Shown here: positions 21,914 through 31,655 of the stretch, in pieces
Layout: each line of letters opens with the position of its first letter
Numbering within the stretch: the stretch's first letter is position 1
Source of the DNA: Tsukamurella conjunctivitidis
GTDB lineage: Bacteria; Actinomycetota; Actinomycetes; Mycobacteriales; Mycobacteriaceae
Length of the DNA stretch: 64,000 bases
Assembly (NCBI RefSeq): GCF_007858475.1
Contig: NZ_VIGX01000009.1
Span: forward strand, 1 to 64,000
Direction: 5' to 3'
The notes under the pieces: model-generated
Seen by the model: the letters and a program-made list of their open reading frames with translations, nothing else
Told to the model about the DNA's origin: nothing
Databases searched by the model: none
Position numbers and translations under genes: made by a program

Positions 21914-22715
21914 CGCCGATTCCGCCCTCGCGACTACCCATGGGTAGTTTCGACACGTGACATAGTGTGAGATTTCGATAGCCGGGGAATGGCATCTTCC
22001 GGCTGACGAATGGTACGTCCGTACGAAAAATCGATGCTGCTCCGATGAGGTGGCGCTGCGGGTGGCAGCGATGTCCGGAGCACCAGTCGGCCACAAGCTC
22101 CGGAGCGGGCCGACCGTCTCCGCGAACCGGTGGGGAAGTATGCCGATTCCGGCAGCACCTCCTCAGGCCGGCCCGCAATCAAGCGGCGCTCGGTCTGGCG
22201 GCGCGGGATGAGGGCTGAGTTCGTCTCGTCTCTTGTTCTCGCTGTCCGCGGACCCGGTCACCGGACCCGGTCGGTGTGCGGCGCCGCCGAGGTTCGGGGG
22301 CCGGAGGGGTGCCCCCGCGCAGGGAGCCGATCATCCCGCTCGGCCGTCTGGGTCCGGCATTGCGGTTCGGCGAGAGGGCGGCCATGACCGCCGCGGCTTG
22401 CTCTGCGCCGGCCCGGTGTCGCCGGACCGTCCCTGCGGGTGGGTCGCCTCCCCGTGCGCTTGCCGTGGCGATCGGGCGATCGGACTCGGTCTCCTGCGGT
22501 CACGCGCGAGTGCCCCTCGCACTCTTCGTGGGGGACGCGCGCCGTCGGGTGGTCGCCTGCGGGGACGAGCGGGATCGCGGGCGAGGTGACGAGCAAGCCG
22601 GGCGGCTGTGAACGGGTGGCGCGTCGAGGTGTGTCGCTGTCGGGCGATCGGGCGGTTGCGGACCCAGTCGGTCGGACGGGCGGGGTTCGCGCCGGACGGT
22701 GCCGGCGAGGGAGCT

Positions 22716-22729
22716 GTTTCACGTGGAAC
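22716..22729 (+). promoter_or_regulatory. parS: parS site 2
   Basis: GTTTCACGTGGAAC, identical to site 1, in non-coding sequence 1.55 kb downstream of it. Confidence 0.9.
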
Positions 22730-23325
22730 GAGACGACGGCGCTCCCCCGCTCCCCGTTCGGCGAGGCGTCGAGATGCTCCCGCGCGACCGGTGCGCGGGA
22801 CCGGGGCGCCACGTGGGCTCACCGCGAATCGGCGGCGGGAGACGGTGAGGAAAGCCGGTGCGACGGCCGTACGGCGATCCCGGAGGCGGGCCCACGGCGC
22901 GGACGGTCCCAGACACAGTGCGCCGCGGTCCTGTGGCGGGGCGGGCCGCTGCTCGGACGGGCGCGCCTGGCGGGAGGGACGGCGAGCGCGCCGCCACTGG
23001 CATCGGTGGTCGGCCGCGCAGGAGCATCCCCGTGCCACCGGTGGTGGGGTTCCGCGCGGTCGCCCGCTGCGGGAGGCGGGTACCGAGGACCGCACGGAGC
23101 CGTCCGTCGGGCGGCGCGAGGTGTCCGTCGGGTCATCTGATGCCGAGGGCATCTGCCGGCGCGGACGTACGTGGCCGGAGCGCGTCGCTGCGTCGGTACC
23201 GCGGTGTTGTGATGATCCGCGCTTCGCGACGGTCCGGCACCGGTGCAAGGGGCGTGTGCGTCCACTCCCCTCTTTGCCGCGGACGGTCTGGTGGTGTCAC
23301 CCGGGGACCGGGCGACGGCGGGACG

Positions 23326-23339
23326 GTTTCACGTGGAAC
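23326..23339 (+). promoter_or_regulatory. parS: parS site 3
   Basis: GTTTCACGTGGAAC, identical to sites 1 and 2, 610 bases beyond site 2. Confidence 0.9.
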
Positions 23340-23483
23340 CAGCGGGCCGCTCGCGGCCACGCCGGGCCGACCGCGCACGCACCGCAGCGGACGTGGACAT
23401 GCTCGCCGGCGTCGCCGCAGTGTCGGGGCCGCCGACGCAGCGACCGAGGAGGGTGCGACGACGACGCTCGCGGATCCGCGGCC

Positions 23484-23497
23484 GTTTCACGGGAAAC
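23484..23497 (+). promoter_or_regulatory. parS: parS-like site 4 (variant centre)
   Basis: GTTTCACGGGAAAC. The right half-site is the perfect one but the central CACGTG is CACGGG, so binding may be weaker. It is 158 bases from site 3. Confidence 0.65.
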
Positions 23498-24068
23498 ACG
23501 ATCGGAGGGGTCGGGCCGATGTCATCCGTGCTCCGGACAACCGGTGGTGCGTCAGCCGGCGCGGTGCGCGTGGCACCCGTCCGCGACGCCGCGGGGCCCG
23601 CGTTCGTCCGGCCCTCAGGGCGGGCCGAGTCGCCGGTCTTCGGAAGCGCGGAGGCTTCGGCGTGACTCGACGGCCGCGGTCCCCGCGCGGGAGGTCGGCC
23701 GACGGCGTCGTGACGGGATCTGTGAGACGATTCGCCACGGTTCGCGGGCGACAGCGTGCGGGTGCTCCCGGGGCCGGGTGGCACCGCCGTCGTACCGACT
23801 GCGGCCTATGAGCGCACTCCGACGTCGCTCCTCATCGCGTGATCGAGGGGGCGCTCGAGCCCGGCGGCCGCGCCGACCGGATTCCGCACGGTGCGCGACG
23901 GCCGCAGAGCCCCGTCGCGTCTGCGCCGCCGACGGATCTGCGGAAGCGCCTCACTGCGTGATCCGCGAGCTCGCCCGTGGTGCATCGCGCTGAGGCGTGG
24001 GTGGTGCTCGCCGCCACGCATGCGGTGTCGGCGCTCACGGATGTCGGCTCTGCCGACCGATGCGAACG

Positions 24069-24082
24069 GTTCCACGTGAAAC
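24069..24082 (-). promoter_or_regulatory. parS: parS site 5 (opposite orientation)
   Basis: GTTCCACGTGAAAC is the exact reverse complement of GTTTCACGTGGAAC, so the imperfect half lies on the other side. Confidence 0.9.
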
Positions 24083-24592
24083 CGCGCCGGGAACCCCGAC
24101 GGTTCCCGGCCGACGGCACCGACGGTGACGGAGCGCCGAACGATCGCGACGGTCGGGCACGACGATGGGCGCTCCAGGCACCGGAAGCATCGTCGGCGCG
24201 GTCGCTAGTGGGCGGTGGCCGGTAGGAGGAGGCGGAGCGCGGCCGAGCATCGCCGAGATCGCGACCGGGCCGCAGGCATGGAACCGTCAGCCGGCAGGCG
24301 ACCGCCTGTTCCGAGAATGCGCGACGGAGTTTGCGGTCCGTGTCTGCGGTGCCCGCGTCGCGTGCGTGGGATTCCGGGTCGGCCGGTGGCGTGGCGACGG
24401 GCCGGACGCCGCGGCCCGCGGCAGGGACGCATCCGTGCCGCGCGCCGTCGCGCCGCCACGGCGAGCGGCCGTGCCGGAACGGCCGCGACCGACCTCGTGC
24501 GGTCGCGGAGCCGGCGGCATCCGCCCGCGGCCGACCCGCCGGGGAGGGGGCGGCCGCGTCGGCGGTGGGACGTGCGCGGACGGAACGACCGC

Positions 24593-24606
24593 GTTTCACG
24601 TGGAAC
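24593..24606 (+). promoter_or_regulatory. parS: parS site 6
   Basis: GTTTCACGTGGAAC, 54 bases upstream of the predicted parA promoter. ParB bound here could influence parAB transcription. Confidence 0.9.
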
Positions 24607-24659
24607 CGGCGTGGCGAGGGAGGAGCGTGCCGATCGGATCGTCCGCCGCCGAGGCGGGG

Positions 24660-24688
24660 CTGACGCACTCCTGCGGAGAAACTAGGAT
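24660..24688 (+). promoter_or_regulatory. predicted parA promoter
   Basis: CTGACG (24660-24665) and TAGGAT (24683-24688) are separated by 17 bases. Transcription would begin near 24695, only about 20 bases before the parA start, and the promoter lies between parS sites 6 and 7. Confidence 0.5.
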
Positions 24689-24713
24689 GAGGGGCAACAG
24701 CTGAGGAGAGCGC

Positions 24714-25628
24714 GTGACTGATCACGAATCCGGCTTCGACGTTTCACGTGGAACCACTGAAGACGACACCCCCATCGCCGCGGCCGCCCGCCGTGCCAGC
24801 CAGGTCCTGACCCCCGGGGCGGCGGGCACCCTGCCCAAGCCCCTGGAGCGCCGGGTGCTGACGATCGCCAACCAGAAGGGCGGCGTCGGCAAGACCACCA
24901 CCGCCGTGAACCTGGCGGCGGCCCTCGCGCTCCAGGGCCTGCGGGTGCTCGTCGTCGACCTCGACCCGCAGGGCAACGCGAGCACCGCGCTCGGCGTCGA
25001 CCACCGCTCGGGCGTTCCGTCGACGTACGAACTCCTCCTCGGCGAGGCGACGCTGGAGGACGCGATGGCGCAGAGCCCGCACTCCCCCAACCTCTTCTGC
25101 GTACCCGCGACGATCGACCTCGCCGGCGCGGAGATCGAGCTCGTGAGCATGGTGGCGCGCGAGACGCGTCTGAAGAACGCGCTCGGCAGCGCCGCGGCGG
25201 AGGATCTCGACTACATCTTCATCGACTGCCCGCCGTCGCTGGGACTGCTCACGGTGAACGCGCTCGTCGCCGCGAAGGAAGTCCTCATCCCGATCCAGTG
25301 CGAGTACTACGCACTCGAGGGCGTCGGCCAGCTGCTCCGCAACATCGAGCTCGTGCAGTCACACCTCAACAAGGATCTCCACGTCTCGACCGTGCTCCTC
25401 ACGATGTACGACGCGCGGACCAAGCTCGCCGATCAGGTGGCCGCCGAGGTGCGCAACCACTTCGGCGATCGCGTCCTCGGCGCGACCATCCCCCGTAGCG
25501 TCAAGGTCTCGGAGGCGCCCGGCTACGGCACGACGGTCCTCGACTACGACCCGGGTTCGCGCGGCGCGATGAGTTATCTCGACGCGGGCCGCGAGCTCGC
25601 CTTCCGCGGCGCCGGGCAGGCGGTGTAG
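24714..25628 (+). CDS. parA: chromosome partitioning ATPase ParA (Soj)
   Basis: 304 residues. The deviant Walker A motif is [20 protein letters not shown] (53-72), with [13 protein letters not shown] and the [10 protein letters not shown] switch following, as in ParA/Soj. ParA dimers bind DNA non-specifically and, stimulated by ParB, drive origin segregation; in mycobacteria the protein also interacts with the polar protein Wag31/DivIVA. The GTG start has GAGGAGAG upstream. The N-terminal 45 residues precede the ATPase and part of them is encoded by a parS repeat (SRGTT). parB follows after two bases. Confidence 0.97.
   Translation: MTDHESGFDVSRGTTEDDTPIAAAARRASQVLTPGAAGTLPKPLERRVLTIANQKGGVGKTTTAVNLAAALALQGLRVLVVDLDPQGNASTALGVDHRSGVPSTYELLLGEATLEDAMAQSPHSPNLFCVPATIDLAGAEIELVSMVARETRLKNALGSAAAEDLDYIFIDCPPSLGLLTVNALVAAKEVLIPIQCEYYALEGVGQLLRNIELVQSHLNKDLHVSTVLLTMYDARTKLADQVAAEVRNHFGDRVLGATIPRSVKVSEAPGYGTTVLDYDPGSRGAMSYLDAGRELAFRGAGQAV
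24741..24754 (+). promoter_or_regulatory. parS: parS site 7, inside parA
   Basis: GTTTCACGTGGAAC lies within codons 10-14 of parA. A coding-region parS at the start of parA gives ParB a direct means of repressing its own operon. Confidence 0.9.
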
Positions 25629-25630
25629 GG

Positions 25631-26668
25631 ATGGCCGGTCAGAAGAAGGGCGGTCTCGGCCGCGGTCTCGCCGCACTCATCCCCACCGGACCCGACGAGG
25701 GTCCGCGGCTCGGCAGCGACGCCGCGGACCTCATCATCGGCGCGCGCCCCGGGACGCCGCCGAAGCCGGCCTCCGACGGTCCGCGGGAGCGCCCGGCCCG
25801 GAAGCCCTCCGCCTCGGCGACGGACCGGACGGCACCGTCGGACCTCGCGGAGTCCGGCGCGGTGTACCGGGAGATCGCCCCGGCTGCGATCCAGCCGAAC
25901 CCGCAGCAGCCCCGCACCGTCTTCGACGAGGAGGGTCTCGCCGAACTGGTCCACTCGATCCGTGAGTTCGGGCTCATGCAGCCGATCGTGGTGCGGCCGC
26001 TCCCCCAGCCGCAGGGCGAGCTCCGGTACCAGCTCGTCATGGGCGAGCGGCGCTGGCGCGCCAGCCAGGAGGCCGGCCTCGCCGCGATCCCCGCGATCGT
26101 GCGGGAGACCGCCGACGGCGACATGTTGCGGGACGCGCTCCTCGAGAACATCCACCGGGTGCAGCTGAACCCGCTGGAGGAGGCGGCCGCCTACGCCCAG
26201 CTGCTCGAGGAGTTCGGCGTCACGCACGACGAGCTCGCCGCCCGGCTCGGTCGCTCCCGGCCCGTCGTCACCAACACGATCCGCCTGCTGCGGCTGCCCG
26301 TCGCCGTGCAGCGCCGGGTCGCGGCGGGAGTCCTCTCCGCCGGGCACGCTCGCGCGCTCCTCGCGCTGGAGGCCGGCGCGGAGGCGCAGGACGCGCTCGC
26401 CGCCCGGATCGTCGCGGAGGGACTCTCGGTGCGCGCCACCGAGGAGGCCGTGACGCTGGCGAACCGCGGCGACGGCACCGTCGTGCCCGCGGCGCCCAAG
26501 CGCCGCCAGCCGGCGGACCCGGGCCTGCGCGAGGTGGCCGACCGGATCGCCGACCGCCTCGACACCAAGGTCACCGTCTCGATGGGCAAGCGCAAGGGAA
26601 AGATCGTCGTGGAGGTCGGGTCCGCCGACGATCTCGAACGCATCGTCGCGCTCCTCGCCGAGAAGTGA
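25631..26668 (+). CDS. parB: chromosome partitioning protein ParB (Spo0J)
   Basis: 345 residues. A flexible basic N-terminus (1-75) is followed by the CTP-binding N-domain with the arginine motif [12 protein letters not shown] (138-149), a central helix-turn-helix ([29 protein letters not shown]) that reads parS, and a C-terminal dimerisation domain. ParB binds parS, spreads as a CTP-dependent clamp and recruits SMC. It is translated from ATG two bases after the parA stop. Confidence 0.97.
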   Translation: MAGQKKGGLGRGLAALIPTGPDEGPRLGSDAADLIIGARPGTPPKPASDGPRERPARKPSASATDRTAPSDLAESGAVYREIAPAAIQPNPQQPRTVFDEEGLAELVHSIREFGLMQPIVVRPLPQPQGELRYQLVMGERRWRASQEAGLAAIPAIVRETADGDMLRDALLENIHRVQLNPLEEAAAYAQLLEEFGVTHDELAARLGRSRPVVTNTIRLLRLPVAVQRRVAAGVLSAGHARALLALEAGAEAQDALAARIVAEGLSVRATEEAVTLANRGDGTVVPAAPKRRQPADPGLREVADRIADRLDTKVTVSMGKRKGKIVVEVGSADDLERIVALLAEK

Positions 26669-26674
26669 TCCGCC

Positions 26675-27397
26675 ATGGCGCTGACGATCGTCCCGCTCAC
26701 CCTGGGTGGCTTCGACGACCTCCCGCGGCACATCCGCCGCTGCGTCTACTGGGAGGTCGCGCCCGACGGTGAGACCCTGACGGACACCGAGTTCGACAAG
26801 GAGGCCTGGCTGTCGATGCTCATGCTGGAGTGGGGCTCCTGCGGGCAGGTCGCGATCGACCACGCCGTCGACGGCACCGCCCGGGTCGTCGGCGTGGCCT
26901 TCTACGCGCCGCCCCGCAGCGTCCCGCGGGCCGGCCACTTCCCCACCGCGCCCATCAGTCCCGACGCCGTGCTGCTCACCTGGGTCGGCTCCGAGCCGGG
27001 CATGGACCCGCGGGTCAAGGAGGAGCTGGTGAGCGCCGTGTGCACGGACCTGGTGCGCCGCGGCGTCCGTGCCGTGGAAGCCTTCGCGTTGCTCACCCCC
27101 GTCGGTATGGTAACGGAAGATGTTGTGGCACAACTTGATTGCGGTCCGTGCGGTTGCAAGACCCCGCCGCTCACCGATGCGGACTTCTTGGAGCAGATGG
27201 GCTTCGAGACCGTCGCGCCGCACCACCGGTTCCCGCGGTTGCGCCTCGAGCTCTCCGAGGGACTGGGCTGGAAGGCGGGGGTCGAGCACGCCCTGGAGCA
27301 GTTGCTCGCGGCCGGTGCCGCCGAAGCGGCGCTCAGGAACGCGCTGGAGGACACGGGGGACGCGGCCGCACCCGTGGGGAGGGCCGGCGAGCACTGA
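26675..27397 (+). CDS. GNAT-like protein downstream of parB (Rv3916c-type)
   Basis: 240 residues. The segment from 50 to 150 has a GNAT-like layout (WGSCGQVAIDHAVDG, ARVVGVAFYAPP, PDAVLLTWVGSEPGMDP, RGVRAVEAFALL), then a cysteine-containing insert CGPCGC and TDADFLEQMGFETVAPHHRFPRLRLEL, which is typical of the acetyl-CoA fold end. It starts 6 bases after parB and is probably cotranscribed. The mycobacterial homologue has the same place between parB and cwlM. Substrate unknown. Confidence 0.7.
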   Translation: MALTIVPLTLGGFDDLPRHIRRCVYWEVAPDGETLTDTEFDKEAWLSMLMLEWGSCGQVAIDHAVDGTARVVGVAFYAPPRSVPRAGHFPTAPISPDAVLLTWVGSEPGMDPRVKEELVSAVCTDLVRRGVRAVEAFALLTPVGMVTEDVVAQLDCGPCGCKTPPLTDADFLEQMGFETVAPHHRFPRLRLELSEGLGWKAGVEHALEQLLAAGAAEAALRNALEDTGDAAAPVGRAGEH

Positions 27398-27444
27398 CGC
27401 CGCACGAGGCCGCTCAGGGCCTCGCAACGGGGGTGCTCAGCTCG

Positions 27445-27473
27445 GCCGGGCCGTGGGCCGCCGATGGCCCGGC
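27445..27473. terminator. bidirectional hairpin between the parB operon and cwlM
   Basis: GCCGGGCC (27445-27452) and GGCCCGGC (27466-27473) make a perfect 8-pair stem with a 13-base loop. It lies between two convergent genes, the normal place for a shared terminator. Confidence 0.5.
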
Positions 27474-27537
27474 GGCGCCCGCCAATGACCTCTTCGCGGC
27501 CTTCCGCTCGATACGGTGCGCTCCGCCCCGACGGTGC

Positions 27538-27562
27538 GCTCCCCCGGCCGCGAGCCGGGAGC
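27538..27562. terminator. second hairpin upstream of the cwlM stop
   Basis: GCTCCCCCGGC and GCCGGGAGC pair over nine positions with a two-base bulge and a CGCGA loop. It lies 18 bases from the cwlM stop and would end the cwlM transcript. Confidence 0.4.
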
Positions 27563-27579
27563 GTGGGGTCCGCGGACCG

Positions 27580-28773
27580 TCAGGCCCGGTTCTCGGCGTT
27601 CTCCTCGAGTTCGAGCAGCTCGGCGAAAGTGTATGTGCCGGTGGGGCGGTCGTTCTCTCCCAGCAGGTAGAGACGCTTGACCGCGACCAGGATCGCCTCG
27701 GCGATGGTGTCGCGCATCTGCGGAGAGGCGAGCACCGCCGCGTCGTGCGGGTTGCTGATGTAGCCGATGTCGATCTGCACCGTGGGCATCCGGGTGAGAC
27801 GCACGATGTCCCAGGTGCGGCCGTGGTAGTGGCAGTCCGTGAGCGGCGTCCGCGCGACGATCTCGCGCTGGATGAAGCCCGCGAGATTGCGGCCGATGTT
27901 CGAGCTCGCGCCGTGCGTGTTCCCGAAGTGGAACGAGGCCACGCCGTGGGCGCGGTCGTTGCGGTAGTGCGCGGTGCGCAGCGCGATCATCATGTCGGCG
28001 TCGAAGGTGTTCGCGGTGTACGCGCGGGTGCTGTCGTCGGCGTCCATGCCGCGCGGGCGCGACAGGTACGTCTCCATGCCGGCGGCTGCCATTCGGCCCT
28101 CGAGTCGCGAGCCCAGGTCCCAGAGGATCTCCTCCTCGGTGATGGGCCGCCCGTCGGGCCCGCGCACGGCGAGGCCCCGGTCCGGCCCGCCCAGGCCCGG
28201 GTCGATGACGATGCGCTTTCCCGAGAGCCGCGGGCCGGAGCTGCGGACGTGCTCCTCCTCGCGGATGGCATGGGGCGAGCCGCCCGTGACGCGGGAGCCG
28301 AGGAAGGTGAGCGAGCGGAGCGTCGCGGGACCGCAGATGCCGTCCGCGACGAGGCCGAACTCGCGCTGGTAGGCGGAGAGGCCGAGGTGGGTCTGCGGGC
28401 CGAAGAGGCCGTCGATCATGCCGGCGTAGAAGCCCAGGTTCTGCAGGCGCGCCTGCAGGGCCGCCACGTCGTCGCCCGACGGGGGCGCGGAGGCGATGTA
28501 GCTCAGCGTGCGTGCGCCCAGCTGATAGGTGGACTCGCGCAGCGCCCGGTAGGTGGCGGGGCCGACGACACCGTCGACGAGGAGCCCGCGCTGCTGCTGG
28601 AAGGCGCGCGTGGCGCGGTCCAGCCGCCGGTCGAAGACGGCCTCGGGGACGGTCCACCCGCCGACGACCAGATCGGTGGGCGGCACGTAATCGCGGAGGA
28701 AACCCTGGTCGGCGAGAATGCCGCGAATCTCCGCCACGGCGCCACCGTGATCACCGAGGCTGATGCGTGGCAT
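27580..28773 (-). CDS. cwlM: CwlM-like peptidoglycan synthesis regulator (amidase_3 fold)
   Basis: 397 residues without signal peptide. Two peptidoglycan-binding repeats (about 5-80 and 100-160: VFDRRLDRATRAFQQQRGLL and LQARLQNLGFYAGMIDG) precede an amidase_3 domain (186-370). The first zinc ligand is lost: DPGLGG replaces DPGHGG (191-196), and the late catalytic Glu region reads QIDIGYISNP. In M. tuberculosis the cytoplasmic homologue, phosphorylated by PknB, activates MurA rather than cutting peptidoglycan; a TGTYTFAELL tail near the C-terminus could hold the phosphosite, which is inference. Located after trxA as in mycobacteria. Confidence 0.88.
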   Translation of the reverse strand: MPRISLGDHGGAVAEIRGILADQGFLRDYVPPTDLVVGGWTVPEAVFDRRLDRATRAFQQQRGLLVDGVVGPATYRALRESTYQLGARTLSYIASAPPSGDDVAALQARLQNLGFYAGMIDGLFGPQTHLGLSAYQREFGLVADGICGPATLRSLTFLGSRVTGGSPHAIREEEHVRSSGPRLSGKRIVIDPGLGGPDRGLAVRGPDGRPITEEEILWDLGSRLEGRMAAAGMETYLSRPRGMDADDSTRAYTANTFDADMMIALRTAHYRNDRAHGVASFHFGNTHGASSNIGRNLAGFIQREIVARTPLTDCHYHGRTWDIVRLTRMPTVQIDIGYISNPHDAAVLASPQMRDTIAEAILVAVKRLYLLGENDRPTGTYTFAELLELEENAENRA

Positions 28774-28873
28774 GGAGCACCCTTCGCTAGCTTCCTATGG
28801 GCGGGCCGCCCCGAGGACGGGAAATCGAGTACACGATACGGCCTCGGGGCCCCCCGGCCAACGCGACGGCGAA

Positions 28874-29197
28874 TCACACCAGGCCGTCGAGCTCCTTAAG
28901 GATAGCGGACTTGCTCTTCGCTCCGATCAACTTGGTGGTCGGCTTACCGTTCTGGAACAGGATCAGCGTCGGGATGCTGAGCACCTGGTAGTCGCGGGGC
29001 GCGCCCGGGTTCTGGTCGACCTCGATCTTCGCGAAGGTCACCTTGTCGCCGTGCTCGGCGGCCAGCTGTTCCAGGACGGGCGCGACCACCTTGCAGGGCC
29101 CGCACCAGGTGGCCCAGAAGTCGACGAGCACGGGCTTGTCGGACTGCAGGACCTGCTCGACGAAGGTGTCGTCGGTGAGGGTGACGATCTCGGCCAT
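28874..29197 (-). CDS. trxA: thioredoxin
   Basis: 107 residues from ATG at 29197, which has GAGGAG upstream. The active site WCGPC is at 31-35 and the cis-proline region is VLSIPTLILF. It reduces protein disulfides, accepting electrons from the thioredoxin reductase encoded 37 bases upstream. This corresponds to mycobacterial TrxC by position. A longer frame to 29257 starts without a ribosome site and is rejected. Confidence 0.96.
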   Translation of the reverse strand: MAEIVTLTDDTFVEQVLQSDKPVLVDFWATWCGPCKVVAPVLEQLAAEHGDKVTFAKIEVDQNPGAPRDYQVLSIPTLILFQNGKPTTKLIGAKSKSAILKELDGLV

Positions 29198-29234
29198 GGC
29201 GGTGCTCCTCGGTGCGGGGTTCTCGGGAATGGGA

Positions 29235-30191
29235 CTACTGGGCGACGGCGGCTTCACGGTGGTGCGCGAGCCAGCGCTCGGCGTCGATCGCCGCGGAACA
29301 GCCGCTGCCGGCCGCCGTGATCGCCTGGCGGTAGGTGTGGTCGACGAGGTCGCCCGCGGCGAAGACGCCGGGCACGCCGGTGGCCGTGCTGCGGCCCTCG
29401 ACCTGCACGTAACCGTCGTCGTCGACGGTGATCTGTCCCGCGACCAGGCCGGACCGGGGATCGTGGCCGATCGCCACGAACAGGCCGGTCACCTCGAGGG
29501 TCTCCACGGCGCCGGTCACGGTGTTCTCGACGAGCAGCGACTCGACCGACTTCTCGCCCTGCACCGCGGTGACCTTGGCGTCGGTGAGGAAGCGGATCTT
29601 CTCGTTGGCGCGGGCGCGGTCGAGCATGATCTTGGAGGCGCGGAAGTTCTCGCTGCGGTGGATCAGGGTCACGGACTTGGCGAACTTGGTGAGGAAGATC
29701 GCCTCCTCCATCGCCGAATCGCCGCCGCCGACCACGGCGATGTCCTGGTCCCGGAAGAAGAAGCCGTCACACGTGGCGCAGGCGCTGACGCCGCGGCCCA
29801 GCAGGGCCTCCTCGCCGGGGATGCCCAGGTAGCGCGCAGCGGCGCCCATCGCCAGGATCACCGCGCGAGCGCGGTAGGTGCCCTCGGAGGTGACGACCTC
29901 CTTGATCTCGCCGTCGAGCTGCACCGATTCGACGTCCTCCATGCGCAGGTCGGCGCCGAAACGGATGGCCTGCTCGCGCATCTCGTCCATGAGCTGCGGG
30001 CCCATGATGCCCTCGCGGAAGCCGGGGTAGTTCTCGACCTCGGTGGTGGTCATCAGGGCGCCGCCGAAGTTGGTGCCCTCGAACAGGATGGTCGTCAGCT
30101 CGGCACGGCCGGCGTAGACGCCCGCCGTGTATCCGGCCGGACCCGATCCGATGATGATCACGTCCGCGATATCGGTGCCCGCTGCAGTCAT
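29235..30191 (-). CDS. trxB: thioredoxin reductase (NADPH)
   Basis: 318 residues from ATG at 30191. FAD motif [19 protein letters not shown] (12-30), redox pair CATC (138-141), NADPH motif [12 protein letters not shown] and the closing [14 protein letters not shown] are all present. It passes electrons from NADPH to TrxA. The trxB-trxA pair follows sigM and rsmA, and in mycobacteria sigma-M responds to oxidative stress late in growth. The frame remains open to 30266, but the upstream part lacks a family match. Confidence 0.96.
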   Translation of the reverse strand: MTAAGTDIADVIIIGSGPAGYTAGVYAGRAELTTILFEGTNFGGALMTTTEVENYPGFREGIMGPQLMDEMREQAIRFGADLRMEDVESVQLDGEIKEVVTSEGTYRARAVILAMGAAARYLGIPGEEALLGRGVSACATCDGFFFRDQDIAVVGGGDSAMEEAIFLTKFAKSVTLIHRSENFRASKIMLDRARANEKIRFLTDAKVTAVQGEKSVESLLVENTVTGAVETLEVTGLFVAIGHDPRSGLVAGQITVDDDGYVQVEGRSTATGVPGVFAAGDLVDHTYRQAITAAGSGCSAAIDAERWLAHHREAAVAQ

Positions 30192-30291
30192 TACCCACCC
30201 AACCTGTTGAAGAACCGCCCGGTGCTCCCGGGCCGACATGTGTGCCAACGGCGCCGAGCCCGACAATGTTCCCGCGCCGCCTGCTCCCAGG

Positions 30292-30906
30292 TTACGGCGT
30301 GGCCGCGCGTGCGCCCGCGCTACCGGGCAGCAGACGGTTCACCAGGACCGACGAGGTCTCCCCGCGTGCGCACGACGGGGTCACGGCGAGCAGTCGGACG
30401 TCCCCGAGCCGACCGCCCGGCAGGAGGAGCACGGTCGCGTGGTCGCCGCGCACCTGCATCGGCCCCGCGCCGAGCAGCGTGCGCTGCTGTGCGGGCACCG
30501 AGGCCGTGTCGAGGCAGCGGGCGAGCGCCGTGACGTCGGTGAAGGGCCCTCGGTCGCCGCCGGGCGTCGCCGCCGCGAGCATGACTCCGGTCTCCGGCTC
30601 GGGCGGTGCCTCCCGCAGGGTGCTGAGCGCGACGGTGACCGCCAGGACTCCGACGGCGGCCGCGGCGGCCCCGAGCCGGTACCGCAGCCGGCGTCGCGGC
30701 AGGACGGGAGGCGGTGCGGCGCGGATCGCCGCCGCGATGCGGCGATCGCCGAGCGGGGACTCGGCCGTGAAGCCCTCCGGTGCGGACCAGGTCTCGAAGG
30801 TGCGATCGCGGTACTGCGCCAGCGCCGCGTCGAGTCGGGCGTCCTGTTCGCGGCTCAGCGGCCGATCGTCGTCCTCGCCGCCCGCCGGCGGTGCTGCCTT
30901 CCCCAT
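30292..30906 (-). CDS. anti-sigma-M-like membrane protein
   Basis: 204 residues from ATG at 30906, with a strong GAGAGGAGG ribosome site. The N-terminal 85 residues ([20 protein letters not shown] and following) are cytoplasmic and have no HxxxCxxC zinc motif; a membrane helix [20 protein letters not shown] (about 85-104) and an extracytoplasmic domain with two cysteines follow. By position, between sigM and trxB, it is the counterpart of mycobacterial RsmA (Rv3912), which holds SigM inactive at the membrane. The match is by layout and context. Confidence 0.75.
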   Translation of the reverse strand: MGKAAPPAGGEDDDRPLSREQDARLDAALAQYRDRTFETWSAPEGFTAESPLGDRRIAAAIRAAPPPVLPRRRLRYRLGAAAAAVGVLAVTVALSTLREAPPEPETGVMLAAATPGGDRGPFTDVTALARCLDTASVPAQQRTLLGAGPMQVRGDHATVLLLPGGRLGDVRLLAVTPSCARGETSSVLVNRLLPGSAGARAATP

Positions 30907-31016
30907 CGGAATCCTCCTCTCTTGAATTGGACGCACCAGCCCGCCGATCGGTTCCCCTCGATTTCAATATTCGTTGTGCGGGTCGCGAATGACCCGGACG
31001 GGCGCCGGCGTGCGGG

Positions 31017-31655
31017 TCAGCGCAGTAGGCGCTCGAGCCGGACGCGGGCGCGCGCCCGGCGGCTCTTGACGGTGCCCGGCGCGACGCCGAGGTGTTCGGC
31101 CGCCTGCGTCACCGACATCCCGTACATGTCGACGGCGACCACCGCCGCCCGCTGATCCTCGGGCAGCATCCGCAGCGCGGCCTCCACGGACAGGCGCCGG
31201 TCCAGCTCCTCCGCGGTGCGGCCCTCGTCCGAGGCGATGCCGCTCAGGTCGTCGGGCATCGGCAACGACGTGCGCACCTGATTGCGGCGCGCCCGGTCCA
31301 GGCAGGCGTTGACCACGATCCGGTGCAGCCAGCTCCCCACCTTGCAGTCCCCGCGGAAGGTCGGCGACAGCTGGAAGGCCCGCAGCATCGCGTCCTGCAG
31401 GCAGTCCTCGGCGTCGGTGTAGTCGCGGATCGTGCGCAGTGCCGTCGCGCGCAGCTGCCGTGCGTGCCGGTGGAAGAGCTCGGCGAAGGCGTCGCCGTCG
31501 CCGGCCGCGGCATCCGCGAGGAGCCGCTCGTCGGAGGCCCCGTCGCGGGTCCCGTCGTGCCCGCGGCCCGACGGTGCGGCGGCCGGGCCCTGCGCATCCG
31601 TCACCGGATCCCCCGATTCGGCCGCCCGCGAGATGGTGTTCCCCCACTCGGTCAT
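31017..31655 (-). CDS. sigM: ECF RNA polymerase sigma factor SigM-like
   Basis: 212 residues. Region 2 is FAELFHRHARQLRATALRTI and TDAEDCLQDAMLRAFQ; region 4 is LPEDQRAAVVAVDMYGMSVTQAAEHLGVAPGTVKSRRARARVRLERLL with a clear helix-turn-helix. The N-terminal 45 residues are an extra Gly/Asp-rich extension. Position upstream of an anti-sigma-like gene, trxB, trxA and cwlM matches sigM of mycobacteria. The next gene starts 110 bases downstream. An unexplained AT-rich stretch (31685-31745) lies in the divergent gap towards putA. Confidence 0.88.
   Translation of the reverse strand: MTEWGNTISRAAESGDPVTDAQGPAAAPSGRGHDGTRDGASDERLLADAAAGDGDAFAELFHRHARQLRATALRTIRDYTDAEDCLQDAMLRAFQLSPTFRGDCKVGSWLHRIVVNACLDRARRNQVRTSLPMPDDLSGIASDEGRTAEELDRRLSVEAALRMLPEDQRAAVVAVDMYGMSVTQAAEHLGVAPGTVKSRRARARVRLERLLR

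Larger units (their letters stand above)
21894..24713. other. 2.8-kb gene-poor parS-bearing region between rsmG and parA
   Basis: No frame here shows normal coding character: the open frames on both strands are arginine-, glycine- and proline-rich, overlap each other, lack good ribosome sites, and translate the parS repeats as FHVEP or FTWN. Five parS sites lie inside (22716, 23326, 23484, 24069, 24593) and two more flank it at each edge. The first 300 bases are lower in GC than the rest. In mycobacteria rsmG and parA are much closer together, so this is an expanded segment, probably a centromere-like loading zone for ParB. Confidence 0.7.

Noticed and set aside
22331-24725. Several open frames of 230-460 codons in the rsmG-parA interval
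   Set aside because: They overlap one another on both strands, are Arg/Gly/Pro-rich, and translate parS repeats; none has a convincing start or family match.
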